Assembly (NCBI GenBank): GCA_964036665.1
Contig: OZ038527.1
Location: 8,215,835-8,279,834, forward strand
DNA from: Gordius sp. MW1
Lineage: Eukaryota; Nematomorpha; Gordioida; Gordea; Gordiidae
DNA: 64,000 bases
Direction of reading: 5' to 3'
Shown here: positions 53,101 to 64,000 of the stretch, piece after piece
Layout of the letters: the number at the start of each line of letters is the position of its first letter
Numbering within the stretch: the first letter of the stretch is position 1
Notes under the pieces: generated by a model
Seen by the model: only the letters and a program-made list of their open reading frames with translations
What the model was told of the DNA's origin: nothing
The model's database searches: none
Program-made: the position numbers and the translations under genes

Positions 53101-56100
53101 AGACCCCAAGCGGTTTATAAATGTTGTGCAAATTAAGTTAGTGATTGTTATAATTTCATTTTTTCAGTAGCTTAATAAAATTTATCCTAGAATATCTCTG
53201 CAAAATTTGGCTTGTTTTTATCCAGTTGTTTTTAAGATACAGCGTGTTTTAGATGCCCGGGGTCGTCCAGGACCCCACGTTCCACAATAGGAAAAAAAAA
53301 ATTTCCAAAAATTTTTTTTTTAATATAATATTAAAAAGCATTATTCTTAACTTATTTGTAAAGAAATTTTTTCTAAACATTTCCTTTTATTTGAGATATT
53401 TAATTTTTAAACTCAGATTTTAACATGTTTATTTTTCCTCGTGGTATTTCAATGTGTTAATTTGTGTAAATTTTCCTGTGCACTTAGATATTTCAACATG
53501 TCTAACATTAAAAAGTGCTATACATATATTATTTTTTGTCTGAAAATGGTATATAAATATAAAAATATAACATTTTATCAAGTTGTCATAAATAAATAAT
53601 CATATATTAGTTTGAGGAGTTTATACCTATAGTAAATATTATTGTAGCTTAGGATTAAATAGACTAAAAAATCATAAAAAATATATGTCTGTTTATAAAG
53701 TAACTGAATTAAAACTTTCTTGTTAATTTAAAACAAATCATATTTGATATTTCATATGTGTATGAAGTGTCATTTTATAAAAAATTGACCGTTTTTATAG
53801 CCCTACGTAATGTTTGTTTTAAGATATTACATGAAGATTAATTTCATATTCTCAAATTTAACCTTCTAAGATTTATTTCTATTGTAAAAATATAAAACTA
53901 GTTGAAAAATTATTTAAAAAATGTATCAATAAGAATAGAAAACTTTCTGTCTCAAAAAATAAAGGGTCAAAATTTTCTTTAGTTTAGACAACTCTATTTT
54001 TTTATTTTGAGGTTTTTTTTAAGCCAAATGTAAAAAATCATGAACTTTTATTCCCAATGTTCATTTATAAACTAACTTTTTTAAACTTTATCTTTTCAAA
54101 CTAAAAAAAAATTAATTTTAAACTAACAAAACATGTAGGAAATCTCATTTTTTACACAAAATTCTCTATTTTTAAAGCCTCATAAAATTTTTGTTTTAAG
54201 ATTTTACAATTAGATTTTTTCCTATCTTAATTCTAACCTTCTATAATGTATTTCTATTAAAAAAAACTTAATTGAAGTCCAAAAATTTAGAAAAATAATG
54301 GCTTAGAACAGTAGTAACTTTTTGCCCTAAAAAAACGTAGGGCCAAAAATTCCCTAAGTTTGGACATCTCTATTATTTTTGTTTTTAGGTTTTTTTATGC
54401 CAAATTTTTTATAGTTTTAGCTCCAACCTTATTTTATATGATCTTATAAATTTAATTATGGAATTGGAGGAAAGAAAATTGTTATGCATAAATATAGTCA
54501 CATAGGGGGAAATTTTGGGGGTTGCACTAATTGTAATTATAAAATTATAACCCCTTGTTCAAATACCCAAAGTAATATATCAATTTACAGATAAGAGTTG
54601 TAGTATTATGCTTTTAAAATTTGAAAAGTTTATATTACAATACAACCAAGTTATAGCTATTTAAAAGTTTGGGGCTTTTAAGACCCCCTTTACCATCCGT
54701 GTTAGGATTTTAACCTGGCCAACGGAGTGTTGAGCAATTTCCCCGTTAGCCGTAGACAGCTTGAATTTGCCTTTATTCTTTGATGGGAAACACATTATGT
54801 GTGCCTTATGATGTTATAATATGGTTATAATTCTGCGGTAAGTAAAACCATTAGAGCCTTGTTATACCAAGACGCTTAACGCGAAGCAATATACGGGGGA
54901 GAACCAATCACAAATTTCAATACACACACATATTTTAAATGTTGTTTTTAAAAATAACTTCTAAAAAATATAATGGAGGTCGGGAATTATACGATCAAGC
55001 AACCAACAGCCCAATTTAGGATCTCGGAATTACTTGCTCTCGTAACAAAATTAGCTTTAAAATACTTAGTGAGTTGTGAAAGAAGCTTCCCCAGGCCAAC
55101 TCATACTTTAGCGTCAACAACCTAAATTGTAGAGATACCATATTATAAAATTTGCCTGGCTCCGGCCAGAGGCCAAAATTAATCATTTTTGTAATTTTTA
55201 ACTGTTTCTTTTTGTCAAATTATAAGGAGAATTAAGAATCTGGCTATAGATTTGCTTATTCTATCCCTTTAACTATCATTACTTATAAATTTCAACCAAT
55301 TTTGGCTTTAGACCGTGTTTGTATTTAGCTAGAACAGGTCAAAATGGACCCCTAACCCACTTATGGTAGTCAATGTAAAAGGTTAAAATTTTACCCGAAT
55401 CGTATTGCTTCAAATTTTGAAACAAAAAAATAAAACTCGGGCCTTCGGCCCTCGTGGGAAGGGGGAGAAGGGAAGGGGAGTAGGGGAAGGGAAGAGGGGA
55501 AGGGGGAACTCTTCTATACTCCGTATAAACGTAGCATATTTGCTATGCAATTTATGGGCGAGAAAGGTGGGAAGGGGCGAGAATGCCTATAGGGGGTATT
55601 AGATGCAAAATAATTAGTTAATTAGTTATAGGCCCTTGTAGGGGAGGACATAGGGTAATTATCAATGTTAACCAATTCAAAAACGAAAAAAAATTTCGAT
55701 TTATTTGGCCAATGGTCATTTTTTTATTGGTCAGTAGCCAGCGGACGGTCAAAAATTCATATTATCATTGGTATTAACATGAACAAATATTAATTTAATT
55801 TAAAAAAATTTAAAAAAAAAATTTGTCCCCTCCCTGAATTGAACCCCACACCTCCAGTTAACAAGCCGGCGATATAACCACTATACCATGCCGGCTTTAA
55901 AATAGTAGAAGTTATTATGTTATTTATATAGATAATGAAATAATAAAGTTGTGTTTTATGTTTAGAAAATCAATATATTTCGTCGGTCAGTAGCCAGCGG
56001 ACGGTCAAAAAGTCATATTATCAATTGTATTAACAAAAACAAAATATTAATTTAATGTAAAAAAAAAATTAAAAAAAAAAGTTTTTTTTTAGTTTTGAAA

Positions 56101-59100
56101 AAGGGCTAAATTCTTAAACTACCAGCCCGATTCGCTCGAAACTTTACCCGTAGGTGCCCAGGGCGGCCGGGGGTAAAATAACCTTTTCAGATTCTTAAAA
56201 TACCTTTTCATTTTAAAAATATCGGACATTTCCCTGCCACACGTGCGGTGTAATATCTATGACACGTAGAAAAATTTTACTAATTATATAAACTTACGCG
56301 CGCCATCTAATAAAGTACAATTCGTGTTTGAGTTTAATAGTAGATTCAATTTAATTAGAAATAACGGGCTATGATTATACCTTTGAAGGAGGTTTCGAAT
56401 TTTGTGTTAGTTTCTATCGATATATTTTATCGTAAATTAGAATCTAATACCTATATTATTTTTTTAAATATTACTTTTTAGGTTTTCTATGAAATCACAA
56501 TCTAATTAAATGACATATATTAACCCAATAAAAAAATATATAAGCATTTATAAGGTTAAAAATATATATTACATAGTTGGCTGTCTGTTAGACCATCTAT
56601 AATAAATTTTTAGGTTATATATAAAATTTGGCCAATGGTCATTTTTTTTCATTGGTAAGCAGCCAGGACACGGTAAAAGTGGATATAAATTCATAAGTCA
56701 AAAAAAACGAAAAAAAAAATTTTCGAATCACATTTTGGCCAATGGTCATTTTTTTCCATTGGTCAGCAGCCAGGACACAGTAAAAGTGGATATAAACTTA
56801 TAATAGTCAAAAAAAAACGAAAAAAAAAATTTCGAATCACATTTTGGCCAATGGTCATTTTTTTCCATTGGTCAGCAGCCAGGACACGTTAAAAGTGGAT
56901 ATAAATTCATAATAGTCAAAAAAAACTAAAAAAAAATTTTCGAATCATATTTTGGCCAATGGTCATTTTTTTCCATTGGTCAGCAGCCAGGACACGGTAA
57001 AAGTGGATATAAATTCATAAGTCAAAAAAAAACGAAAAAAAAAATTTTCGAATCACATTTTGGCCAATGGTCATTTTTTTCCATTGGTCAGCAGCCAACG
57101 GACGGCCAAAAAGTCATAATAGCAATGGTAGTAACAGGAACAATCATAATAGTCAAAAAAAACGAAAAAATAAACTCGGATTCACATTTTGGCCAATGGT
57201 CATTTTTTCATTGGTCAGCAGCCAGCGGACGGCCAAAAAGTCTTATTATCAATGATAGTAACAAGAACAATCATAAGAGTCAAAAAAAACTCCGGGATTC
57301 TAACCCCAAAACTAGTTAAATTGCATAGCAATTACCAAAATTTAAATATAGATATACTTATGCATTAATTTAACGTAGCAATTAAAACCCGACCCCGCCC
57401 GAAAGCGAGGGAGATAGAGATGAGGGGTGGGGCACCTCTTGATAAAGATGAGGGGTGGGGCACCTCTTTCTCATGCATTAATTTAAAAAATCGATAACCT
57501 AATATACCCAATGCAAATAGATAGGGAGGGTAACGGACAGACAACGGACAACGGACAGACAACGGACAACCAAAAACGAGCCCATAAATTGCATAGCAAT
57601 TAATTGTAATAAAATGGCTTGTTCTAAATTAACTAAAATCGCTATCCAATAAGCAAATCAATAATTTCGTATTTTACAATATTATATTCGAACGATATAA
57701 AGTTTCTTTATTATATAGGGGAAATGACTACTCCTAATCCCCACACCCTGGCAAAATATTTAAACGATATATTCCCTGAGGAAAAGAGGGTTAGGTTAGC
57801 ATATTTCCATCTAATTTTAATGATACACACCTTTCCTTGCCCTGTTGATTAATGCAATTAATTCCACGCCCAGGGTGTTGCAAAACAACGCGGGAGCTAA
57901 AGTTGATCAATTAACACTTATTATCGTAATTATAATTTCTCACACTATTGCAACGCCGCGTGTTTCAACGGCAATCATTTTAAAATGTATTTTGGATAAA
58001 GGTGTTTGGTGGAGGTAAAAGGTTAAACCTTTTGTAATGTTGCCTCTACCAGCCTGGGCGTAGCCAGTATATGAATAAGGAGGGGGGTCTTTTTGCTGGT
58101 TAAGGCTTGTTTAAATTTTTCTGCCCGAACCCGGCTCTGTCCAATTTTATAATTATAATACCCGCCCGGGCCAACCCGAATCATGAGAGCTGTCCGGCCT
58201 AAATATTCTAGTTATAATATTTTCGAAAAATTTTGATTTAATTCTTGATTTTTTTGAAAAGAACTACGAGTAATAAATATTATTGATAAAAAATTAAACA
58301 CACTAAACCCATTTGGCCCAAATCTTGTGATGGTGCCCGACCGGGCGCGCCTGGCAGGCAGCGGGCTGGCCTTTGTAAGGGCGTTTTAAACTTGACTACC
58401 AATTTAGTTTAAAAGATTTATCGATGTCTATATAGTCCTAATAAAGATAATCGTTTTTAGCAGACATATTGCGATCATTAATAACGGCCTTGAATGTAGA
58501 TTCATAAAAATTTTAAAAGAAGTCTAAAAGAAAAACTTCTCAACAAAAATTTATATTAATAAAATAGGGAGGGTTTGACATTAGAAAAGCAAGAATTTTT
58601 TACAATTTTTGATGGCAAAATTTTTCGTAGGCAGCCCATCCCCTAATTTTTAAGATATAAACCTGGTTGCAAGTTGCAGCATACCCTCAATTTTATTTTG
58701 AATACCTTATTGTACAGGTAATTTTTGTTTCACCCACGGCACATAGGAGTAGCCAGGGTTGCCCCTACATTAATTCCAATTTATAACCTTTCTACGTTCA
58801 TGCCCGCAACATACACTAGACCTCTGATATCCGGATTTTTCCAGAAGGTCATTAAAGAAAATCTCACGCCCCCCTCCCTAGAAGGAAAAACAATAAAAGG
58901 TGACACGCATAACGCGAATTTCAATGCAGGAATCTAACCTAAACCTTCCCCCCCCCCGCCCGGACTCAATTTCCCAATATAAAACCTAGATGAAATTATT
59001 TGAAGGAAAAAATGTAAAACCCTAAATGATATCCTGCGTACGCTTATTCCATGCTTGCACGGACCCAATTTTTCAATATAAAACCTCGATGAAATTAATA

Positions 59101-62100
59101 AAATATTAGAAGAAGAAAAAATTAAAATCCTAAAATATATCCTGCGTAACCCAATTTTTCCGTATAAAACTTCCATCAAATCAATAGAATAGTAGAAGAA
59201 AAAAAAGTAAAACCCTCATCCTGCTTACGCTTATTCCATGCTTGCACATACCCAATATTCCAATATAAAAACAGCGCGGTCGTGCTCACCTCGACTTTGT
59301 AGCGATAGCAAAGGCCGCAAGCGGCCATCTCCATGGCCACGAGTATGAAGAGGAAGGTAGCGAGGGTGGAGGGAAGGCATTTTCGATCGTAGCAACAGCA
59401 ACTGAAAGCGGCCACCAGGCCCACTACGAACAGCAGGACGCCCAGCCCGAAAACGGCGGTGGTGGGGAGGAAGGCGTATCGGGCTTGCCTTATGTCTTCG
59501 TACCGACCGTAAGCCGAAAACATCATGACGGAGACGAAAAACAGGGCCGCGGCTAGTACCTGAGATAATGCGTGGTAAAAGGATAAATACAGCAAATACT
59601 GATCAGTCTTTGCCTTAATTTCATTGAATTATAATGACGATGGGCCCCTGCATGGGCGTAGCAAGGGGGGAGGGGGCAAGGAGGGGCGGCTGCCCCCCTC
59701 TACCAAATTTTTTTTTTAAATTATGGCTAAAATTTTAAAAAATGATCATTTTGCCCCTCCCTAAATCATTATTACCCCCTTCCAATTTCAATGCTGGCTA
59801 CGCCCATGGGCCCCTGTAATGTGAAATATTAAAACCGTTCCCCTTCTCTACGCATTTCAAAAACAACAACTAATAATCAACAAATTGATTTTAGTACTGA
59901 GATAATATGATGAATATACAAAATTACATAGTTAAAAGTATGATTAGACATATCAAATTAAACTTCCATATTGTTCATTACAAATCCATCAATATTGTAT
60001 TATTGGTTAATACAAAAGAAATACGCATGAATAACAAAAATTAAATCAAAATATCGTGAAAAGACATAACGGGGCCCTATCAAATCTGTATATTGTAGTT
60101 AAAAAAAAATTGACTGACCGGTGATGAACAAATTTTAACAAATTTAAATTTTGAAGGTCACATTTGTATAACATATATTTTAAGTAATTACTATTACTCA
60201 TAACTAAGTAGCATACAATTGGTATTTAATTAGCCAGATAAATACAAATTATTTGTGCGCTTTCCAAGATTTATTATTGAATGCGCAATAAAGTAACCAG
60301 GCGTAAATATAATAGGCAAAAACATCAAAGGCGACAAAAATAGTCTGCGACAGCTAGCCATTAAACTTGCTCGTGTCGGTAAATTAAACTTATTAGTACT
60401 AAAGAACGTGTTCCTAAAACATGAGCGCAGTCAGAGGTGACAGCGGCAAATATCCCCAGAATCTAAATTCCTATATTAAGTTGAACTATAATAAATTTAA
60501 TATTCTTGCCTGCTCCTCCTTTAATCATGACTAGTGTCTAGTGCTGTAAAAACGGCTGCGTTTCATTTGGTCCACATATAATTTTAGTCGACTAAATATA
60601 TAAACAGATCATAGGTTTGGCCAAAAAATCTTCGGTCTTTCTATGCTACGGAAAATAAAAGAGTCAGCCGTTTTTACAACACTAATCATGACAACAGATT
60701 TTGCCAGTCACCCCCCCCATTCAAATCCTGAGAAAATGACTGCTATCTTTGGGGATGTGGGTAAAAATAGATATAATAATGCGTTATTTTTATAACGATG
60801 CAACGCAGTGCAATAGTTTATTATAATCTTGTAAAGATCAAGATAGCTGGTTAATACATTAGACTGGGCATCTGCTGAGTTAAATATACAAAAATTCTCA
60901 AAATGTAACATTTTTGGTGAAGCTCGTTGTTGCTGCCTCATTCTGCTGAAAACCAGAAAGAGCTAAAACTTTTCTTTAGTTCTAAGACTAAGTCCTAATA
61001 TGTATTAGTATGTATGTATGGGGAAAGGCGAAAAGATCGTTATCATACTTTCAAAATCCGTTGTTGATAAAACTTGCTTATAACTCTAAGAGGAGAATTT
61101 TTAAAAGTAGTAAACATACAATTTGTATACCAAAAAGGATTTCTGTTGTTTAATGCTGTTTAGTCATTTTACGTATATTAGATTTTAAAGTTACACACAC
61201 ACAGACCTATTAGGGGGAACGTTCGATTTAAATTATTTTGCAGGAATTATGGTGCACAAGTCAAATCATAACGAGCTTGCATTGAGTTCGTTAATGATAA
61301 TATTTATCGGAAATTGCCGTGCCATCTCTCCTCTAAAACAAGCAAACGCGCCAGGGATGCGAAATTAATCACGTTAGCCTAATTTGCAGACGCCTGACCC
61401 GCTCTATTTGGGCCCACATCGAGAGAAGTAGCTATCCAAAGGTTTAGGGTGAGATTTAAAAGGGCAACATTTTGAGATATTCCCCAAAGGAGTACTCAGG
61501 AACTTGGTTGGCCTATTTATTTTATTAACTAATTTTATCGCTGCTATAAATAAAATAAATTTATTCGCGTTTAGTAAATAATTTAACATATATTGCTGAC
61601 GTGCGTGCATTAATTTGACGAAATAATATTGATTTCTCTTTAGGAAAAGGAACATTGGAGGAAGAAAGGATTTTTTTCTTATACGTTAAACACTTCTTTG
61701 CTCCCTAATTTCCCCTTTAAAAATTCCCATTTCGGTGAAATAATTACTGCCAATTTTGTTATTAAATAAATCGTAATGACTAATATAATCTTAATAATTA
61801 CATGTTTTATACCAACATAATTCTGGTTAAGAAAAATTAGCCAAATTTATTTTTCACACGCACTTATAATAGGGAAAAGTAAATTCCCGCTCTATCTCGA
61901 GTTGGGAACCTCAGCTAAACACAAAGACGTGAGTCAACTAGGTCATTTGTATATGTAATGTGAGATTCTCTTCACCATGACACTTTCGATAGTTGTTGCA
62001 AAGGTTAAAACTTAAAAGTAATTTCTCTGATTTCATTTACAACCTTATACATATAACAGCATAGCGTGTTTCCACACGAATGAGCAAGGAATACAAAAAT

Positions 62101-63296
62101 GATAAGTCCGAATTTACAGAAAAATCGTTTCTAAAAATAATATTTCGAAAAAATCGTTTTTTATATTAGTTTGCAATAAGCCGAAATTGAGTTATTAATT
62201 CTAGTTTAAATTTAAAACTATCCCGACCAACAATGTTGATCGTTAGTTCTAATTTGCACGCTATAATTTAATCTTAGCCATAACACCGTGGACTAGAACC
62301 TGGGTTTGACCATCCTAAAGTTGAGCGTCTTAATTTTTGCTATTCAAATTAATATATTAATATTTTATAAAATAAAAGTTGTTTAATTTTTAAACAAACT
62401 TACACCATTTTTGACCTTTTAATATTTTAAATTGCATAGCAATTAATTTTCACGCGGAAAAGAGGATGACAAGCAAAAATGCCTGGGGAAGGAGAATCTT
62501 TCTACTAACTACTTGACATGCTATCGCCTTGTAGTAATTGTCATTCAACAATTAAATGTGAAAACGTGTACTCATTATAAGTATCCTGAGTTTTTTTAAA
62601 TATTATTTTTCTAATCCAGTAAGAATACATGTTGAATATACAGAATGGAATTATATTTAATATAACCTATTTCACGTGTAACTTTCTATGATTTTTAAGC
62701 ATGTGTGGAGATAATGACTACTAAATTTTTATATTTACACAAATGCTAAAATCCCAAAATTGCAATAATAATATAGGGTTTTTAAACTAACATATTAAGG
62801 CAATACTCCAAAGATAAAAATTAATAAATTAAACTTGTAGATAAAAAAATAAGGGAATTTGTATCATTGTCACATGCTGACTATTATGGTACAATCATTT
62901 TTTTTTCATTTAAAATTATGCAGTTTTAACATACAAGATAAAAATGCTAACTGATAGCATATAAATAGCTGGCCGTTAAACCACAATGTATTAAATTCTA
63001 ACATTAATTGAAAAATTATTTTTCTTATTATAGATTGCCTAATAATATTCTTTAAAATGGTCACATTAGTAAAAAAAATAAGGCTGCATACAAAACTAAA
63101 GTTTTATTATTATAGATTATTAAAAATTATATAATCCCATGGATGTCTATATTTGCATTTTTTATTCAATCTGTATGATTATAACATTTTTAAATTAAAC
63201 AATCTACAAATATATTTAATGTGCTCTTACTAAAAACACAACTCCAAGAATTGCCAGAAATACCCTTAACACAGACATCCCAAAGCTTGACTTCAT
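50191..63296 (-). CDS. Tetraspanin, TSPAN3-like
   Basis: Five exons: 63296-63231, 59559-59290, 51538-51275, 50500-50417 and 50289-50191. They total 783 bases (260 aa), and all junctions are phase 0. Tetraspanins organise membrane microdomains. TM1 is split across exons 1 and 2 (SVLRVFLAILGVVFL then VLAAALFFVSVMMF). A short loop and TM2-TM3 follow in exon 2, ending CYRYKVE. The large extracellular loop has the CCG motif (VKGRCCGIDNYTDW, Cys147-148), GSCC (Cys180-181), Cys187 and Cys202, giving six cysteines in all. NSS and NYT are possible N-glycosylation sites. TM4 is NLVYIIEVGIAFFVIQ plus VLGLIFSLIMVC, with a 20-residue cytoplasmic tail. ATG 63296 has an in-frame TGA 12 bases upstream and A at -3. 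Order, length and loop pattern most resemble TSPAN3, but the subfamily is a judgement. Intron 2 is 7.75 kb and full of repeats. Confidence 0.93.
51072..51219. mobile_element. hAT-like MITE, TAGAG family
   Basis: It begins TAGCGAACTGCACGGGTGACC and ends GAGTTCTCTA, with 'cgggtcggcttcgag' motifs inside. The flanks ataaagag and ataaacag match at 7/8. It lies 55 bases downstream of the splice donor of tetraspanin exon 3. Confidence 0.8.
52168..52317. mobile_element. hAT-like MITE, CATGGGCGTAGCC family, perfect TSD
   Basis: A 150-bp copy, CATGGGCGTAGTCAGG...CTGGCTACCCCGATG, flanked by tgcacaat on both sides (52160-52167 and 52318-52325). It lies in tetraspanin intron 2. Confidence 0.85.
53074..54729. 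mobile_element. Non-autonomous piggyBac-like element, copy 2
   Basis: A 1656-bp element with termini CACTCCGTTGGCTAGGT and, in inverse, CACTCCGTTGGCCAGGT. It has TTAA on the left (53070-53073) and ttga on the right. The left subterminal 'ggggtctcacagacccc' is itself palindromic. The family matches 3550-4866. No coding capacity was seen. Confidence 0.75.
55455..55507 (+). repeat. G-run tract with G-quadruplex potential
   Basis: Eight or more runs of three to five G separated by one to four bases. It lies just after a small perfect hairpin (GGGCCTTCGGCCC). Confidence 0.8.
55702..55897 (-). repeat. tRNA-derived SINE
   Basis: The head (55897-55824, minus) reads as a tRNA-like sequence. The A box is GGTATAGTGGTTATATCGCC, the anticodon-arm-like part is CCGGCTTGTTAACTGG (GTT, Asn-like), and the B box is GGGGTTCAATTC. 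A body follows that ends in GACCAAT...ATTGGCC. Acceptor-stem pairing is poor, so this is not a functional tRNA. It is bordered on the right by a 37-base stretch shared with the hAT 3' region. Confidence 0.7.
56628..57300. repeat. Tandem array of the SINE body
   Basis: Six units start with TTGGCCAATGGTCATTTTTT at about 56628, 56735, 56844, 56952, 57060 and 57189; the first four periods are 107-109 bases and the fifth is 129. Each unit contains an internal hairpin (GGCCAATGG facing CCATTGGTC), 'cagcagcca', A-rich tracts and 'ttcgaatcac'. The last two carry the 'gcggacggccaaaaagtc' variant found in the full SINE. Confidence 0.9.
57418..57575. repeat. Short direct repeats
   Basis: Two copies of GATGAGGGGTGGGGCACCTC lie about 28 bases apart. 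About 60 bases on is a short tandem of 'acggacagacaacggacaac' at about 57531-57572. Confidence 0.85.
57600..58960. other. Tetraspanin intron 2, repeat-rich part
   Basis: Contains a 5' fragment of a CATGGGCGTAGCC MITE at about 58054 and a CCCGGGC-rich relic at about 58100-58380. No exon was recognised. Confidence 0.45.
58961..59277. repeat. Imperfect tandem repeat next to tetraspanin exon 2
   Basis: Three and a half units of about 87-100 bases. Each has 'cccaatttttcaatataaaacct', 'gatgaaatt' and 'cttattccatgcttgcac'. The array ends 12 bases from the exon 2 donor at 59289. Confidence 0.8.
59651..59808. mobile_element. hAT-like MITE, CATGGGCGTAGCC family, perfect TSD
   Basis: A 158-bp copy, CATGGGCGTAGCAAGG...TGGCTACGCCCATG, flanked by ggcccctg on both sides (59643-59650 and 59809-59816). 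It lies in tetraspanin intron 1. Confidence 0.9.
60532..60684. mobile_element. hAT-like MITE, TAGTGTTGTAAAAA family, perfect TSD
   Basis: A 153-bp element, TAGTGTCTAGTGCTGTAAAA...CGTTTTTACAACACTA, flanked by atcatgac on both sides (60524-60531 and 60685-60692). The left end has an extra TAGTGTC, a duplicated tip. Its relative is at 16943. Confidence 0.9.
60693..63230. other. Tetraspanin intron 1, distal part
   Basis: AT-rich sequence with short open frames only. The recurring motif AAATTGCATAGCAATTA is present at about 62432. No other feature was recognised. Confidence 0.5.
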
Positions 63297-64000
63297 TTTC
63301 GATAATCACCTGTGTATATGATTTATCCTCGAGGTTATAATTTTTAAAATTGCACATTGATGCCATTTATGAAAATTTTAAGGCTACAAATTGATTTCCA
63401 ACCATAAATATTACCTTCAAGATTAACATTTTTAACTCAAGAATCCTTAAACAAAATGCAAGTAAAGAGTTTATTAAAAGCTTTTAACTAATACTATTTG
63501 TTCCATCTAGAGTTCAGTCATATATAGAATCTATTTAATAGATTATTTCAATCCTATTTAAATAAAATTGTTAAGTAAGTCTTATTAATACAAATACAAT
63601 TTTTACTTTATTTCATTAGCAGTAATAGACCAGTATTAGCCTGTATTCGCATATAAAACTCTATTATGTGTGCCGTGTACTTACGATACTCAAACTTCCT
63701 AGATGATCTACTCTTTGCGCACTTTCAGTTTCTTATTGTTTTCATCTTTCTTACTACCCTAACTATTTGTATCTATTATTATTTTATTTTTATTTATTTT
63801 ATTGATTGATGTTATTGGTTTACGGAAAAATTGATATACACTATTATCGTTGTTTACTTATTGATGGATTCTAACTCGCTCTGTGTGTACGCAATGATCC
63901 CCCCCTCATGCCTCGTTTTGCAAAAAAAAAACAAATCGGTGGCAATATGTCTGATTGTTTAGTCATAAATACTTTCTCTACTTTTTTTAACCTCAAATAG
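63297..64000. other. Upstream region of the tetraspanin gene
   Basis: AT-rich sequence that probably contains the 5' UTR and promoter of the minus-strand tetraspanin. No specific regulatory site can be supported. Confidence 0.4.

Noticed and set aside
55405..55602. Gly/Arg-rich 65-aa frame
   Set aside because: It comes from the G-run tract and has no support as a gene.
55824..55897. Possible tRNA-Asn gene on the minus strand
   Set aside because: A and B boxes are present, but the acceptor and T stems pair poorly and the sequence continues into a SINE body.
56628..57300. CRISPR-like regular spacing
   Set aside because: The units are near-identical along their whole length with no unique spacers, and this is animal DNA.
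57067..57319. Two overlapping plus-strand frames of 62 and 64 aa
   Set aside because: They arise from the tandem SINE-body array and repeat each other's sequence in shifted frames.

Overview
This is AT-rich nuclear DNA from an animal, most likely an invertebrate. It carries spliced genes with GT-AG introns, a titin-type muscle gene fragment, PTEN, USP39 and a tetraspanin, in a background dense with small DNA transposons. The species cannot be fixed from the sequence; an arthropod or another ecdysozoan is a guess. There are no operons, bacterial signals or CRISPR arrays.

Layout. 1-2.6 kb, plus strand: the 3' end of a titin/twitchin-like gene (one Fn3 domain, one Ig domain and a Ser-rich tail in four exons). 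2.6-9.9 kb: no gene recognised; a piggyBac-like MITE, several hAT-like MITEs and a GC-richer block of unknown origin. 10.0-12.0 kb, minus: a C2H2 zinc-finger gene, 3' end not found. 13.8-31.8 kb, minus: a complete PTEN gene of 11 exons encoding 879 aa. Its catalytic domain keeps human residue numbering, while the C2 domain and tail carry large insertions. 32.2-34.9 kb: an apparently intact autonomous hAT transposon. 38.4-42.9 kb, minus: complete USP39 (14 exons, 490 aa), the splicing factor with a dead deubiquitinase fold. 43.7-48.6 kb, minus: a decayed RTE-type LINE interrupted by two oppositely oriented copies of one 1.5-kb hAT-type MITE. 50.2-63.3 kb, minus: a complete TSPAN3-like tetraspanin (5 exons, 260 aa). 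Its 7.75-kb second intron holds another piggyBac-like MITE, a tRNA-derived SINE and a tandem array of the SINE body.

All three complete host genes were rebuilt from exons whose splice phases agree at every junction and whose residues match the known families. They are unrelated housekeeping or signalling genes (lipid phosphatase, spliceosome, membrane scaffold) and nothing suggests co-regulation. The unusual content is the enlarged PTEN and the many small transposons, at least eleven of which keep perfect or near-perfect 8-bp target duplications. No new defence or metabolic system was found.
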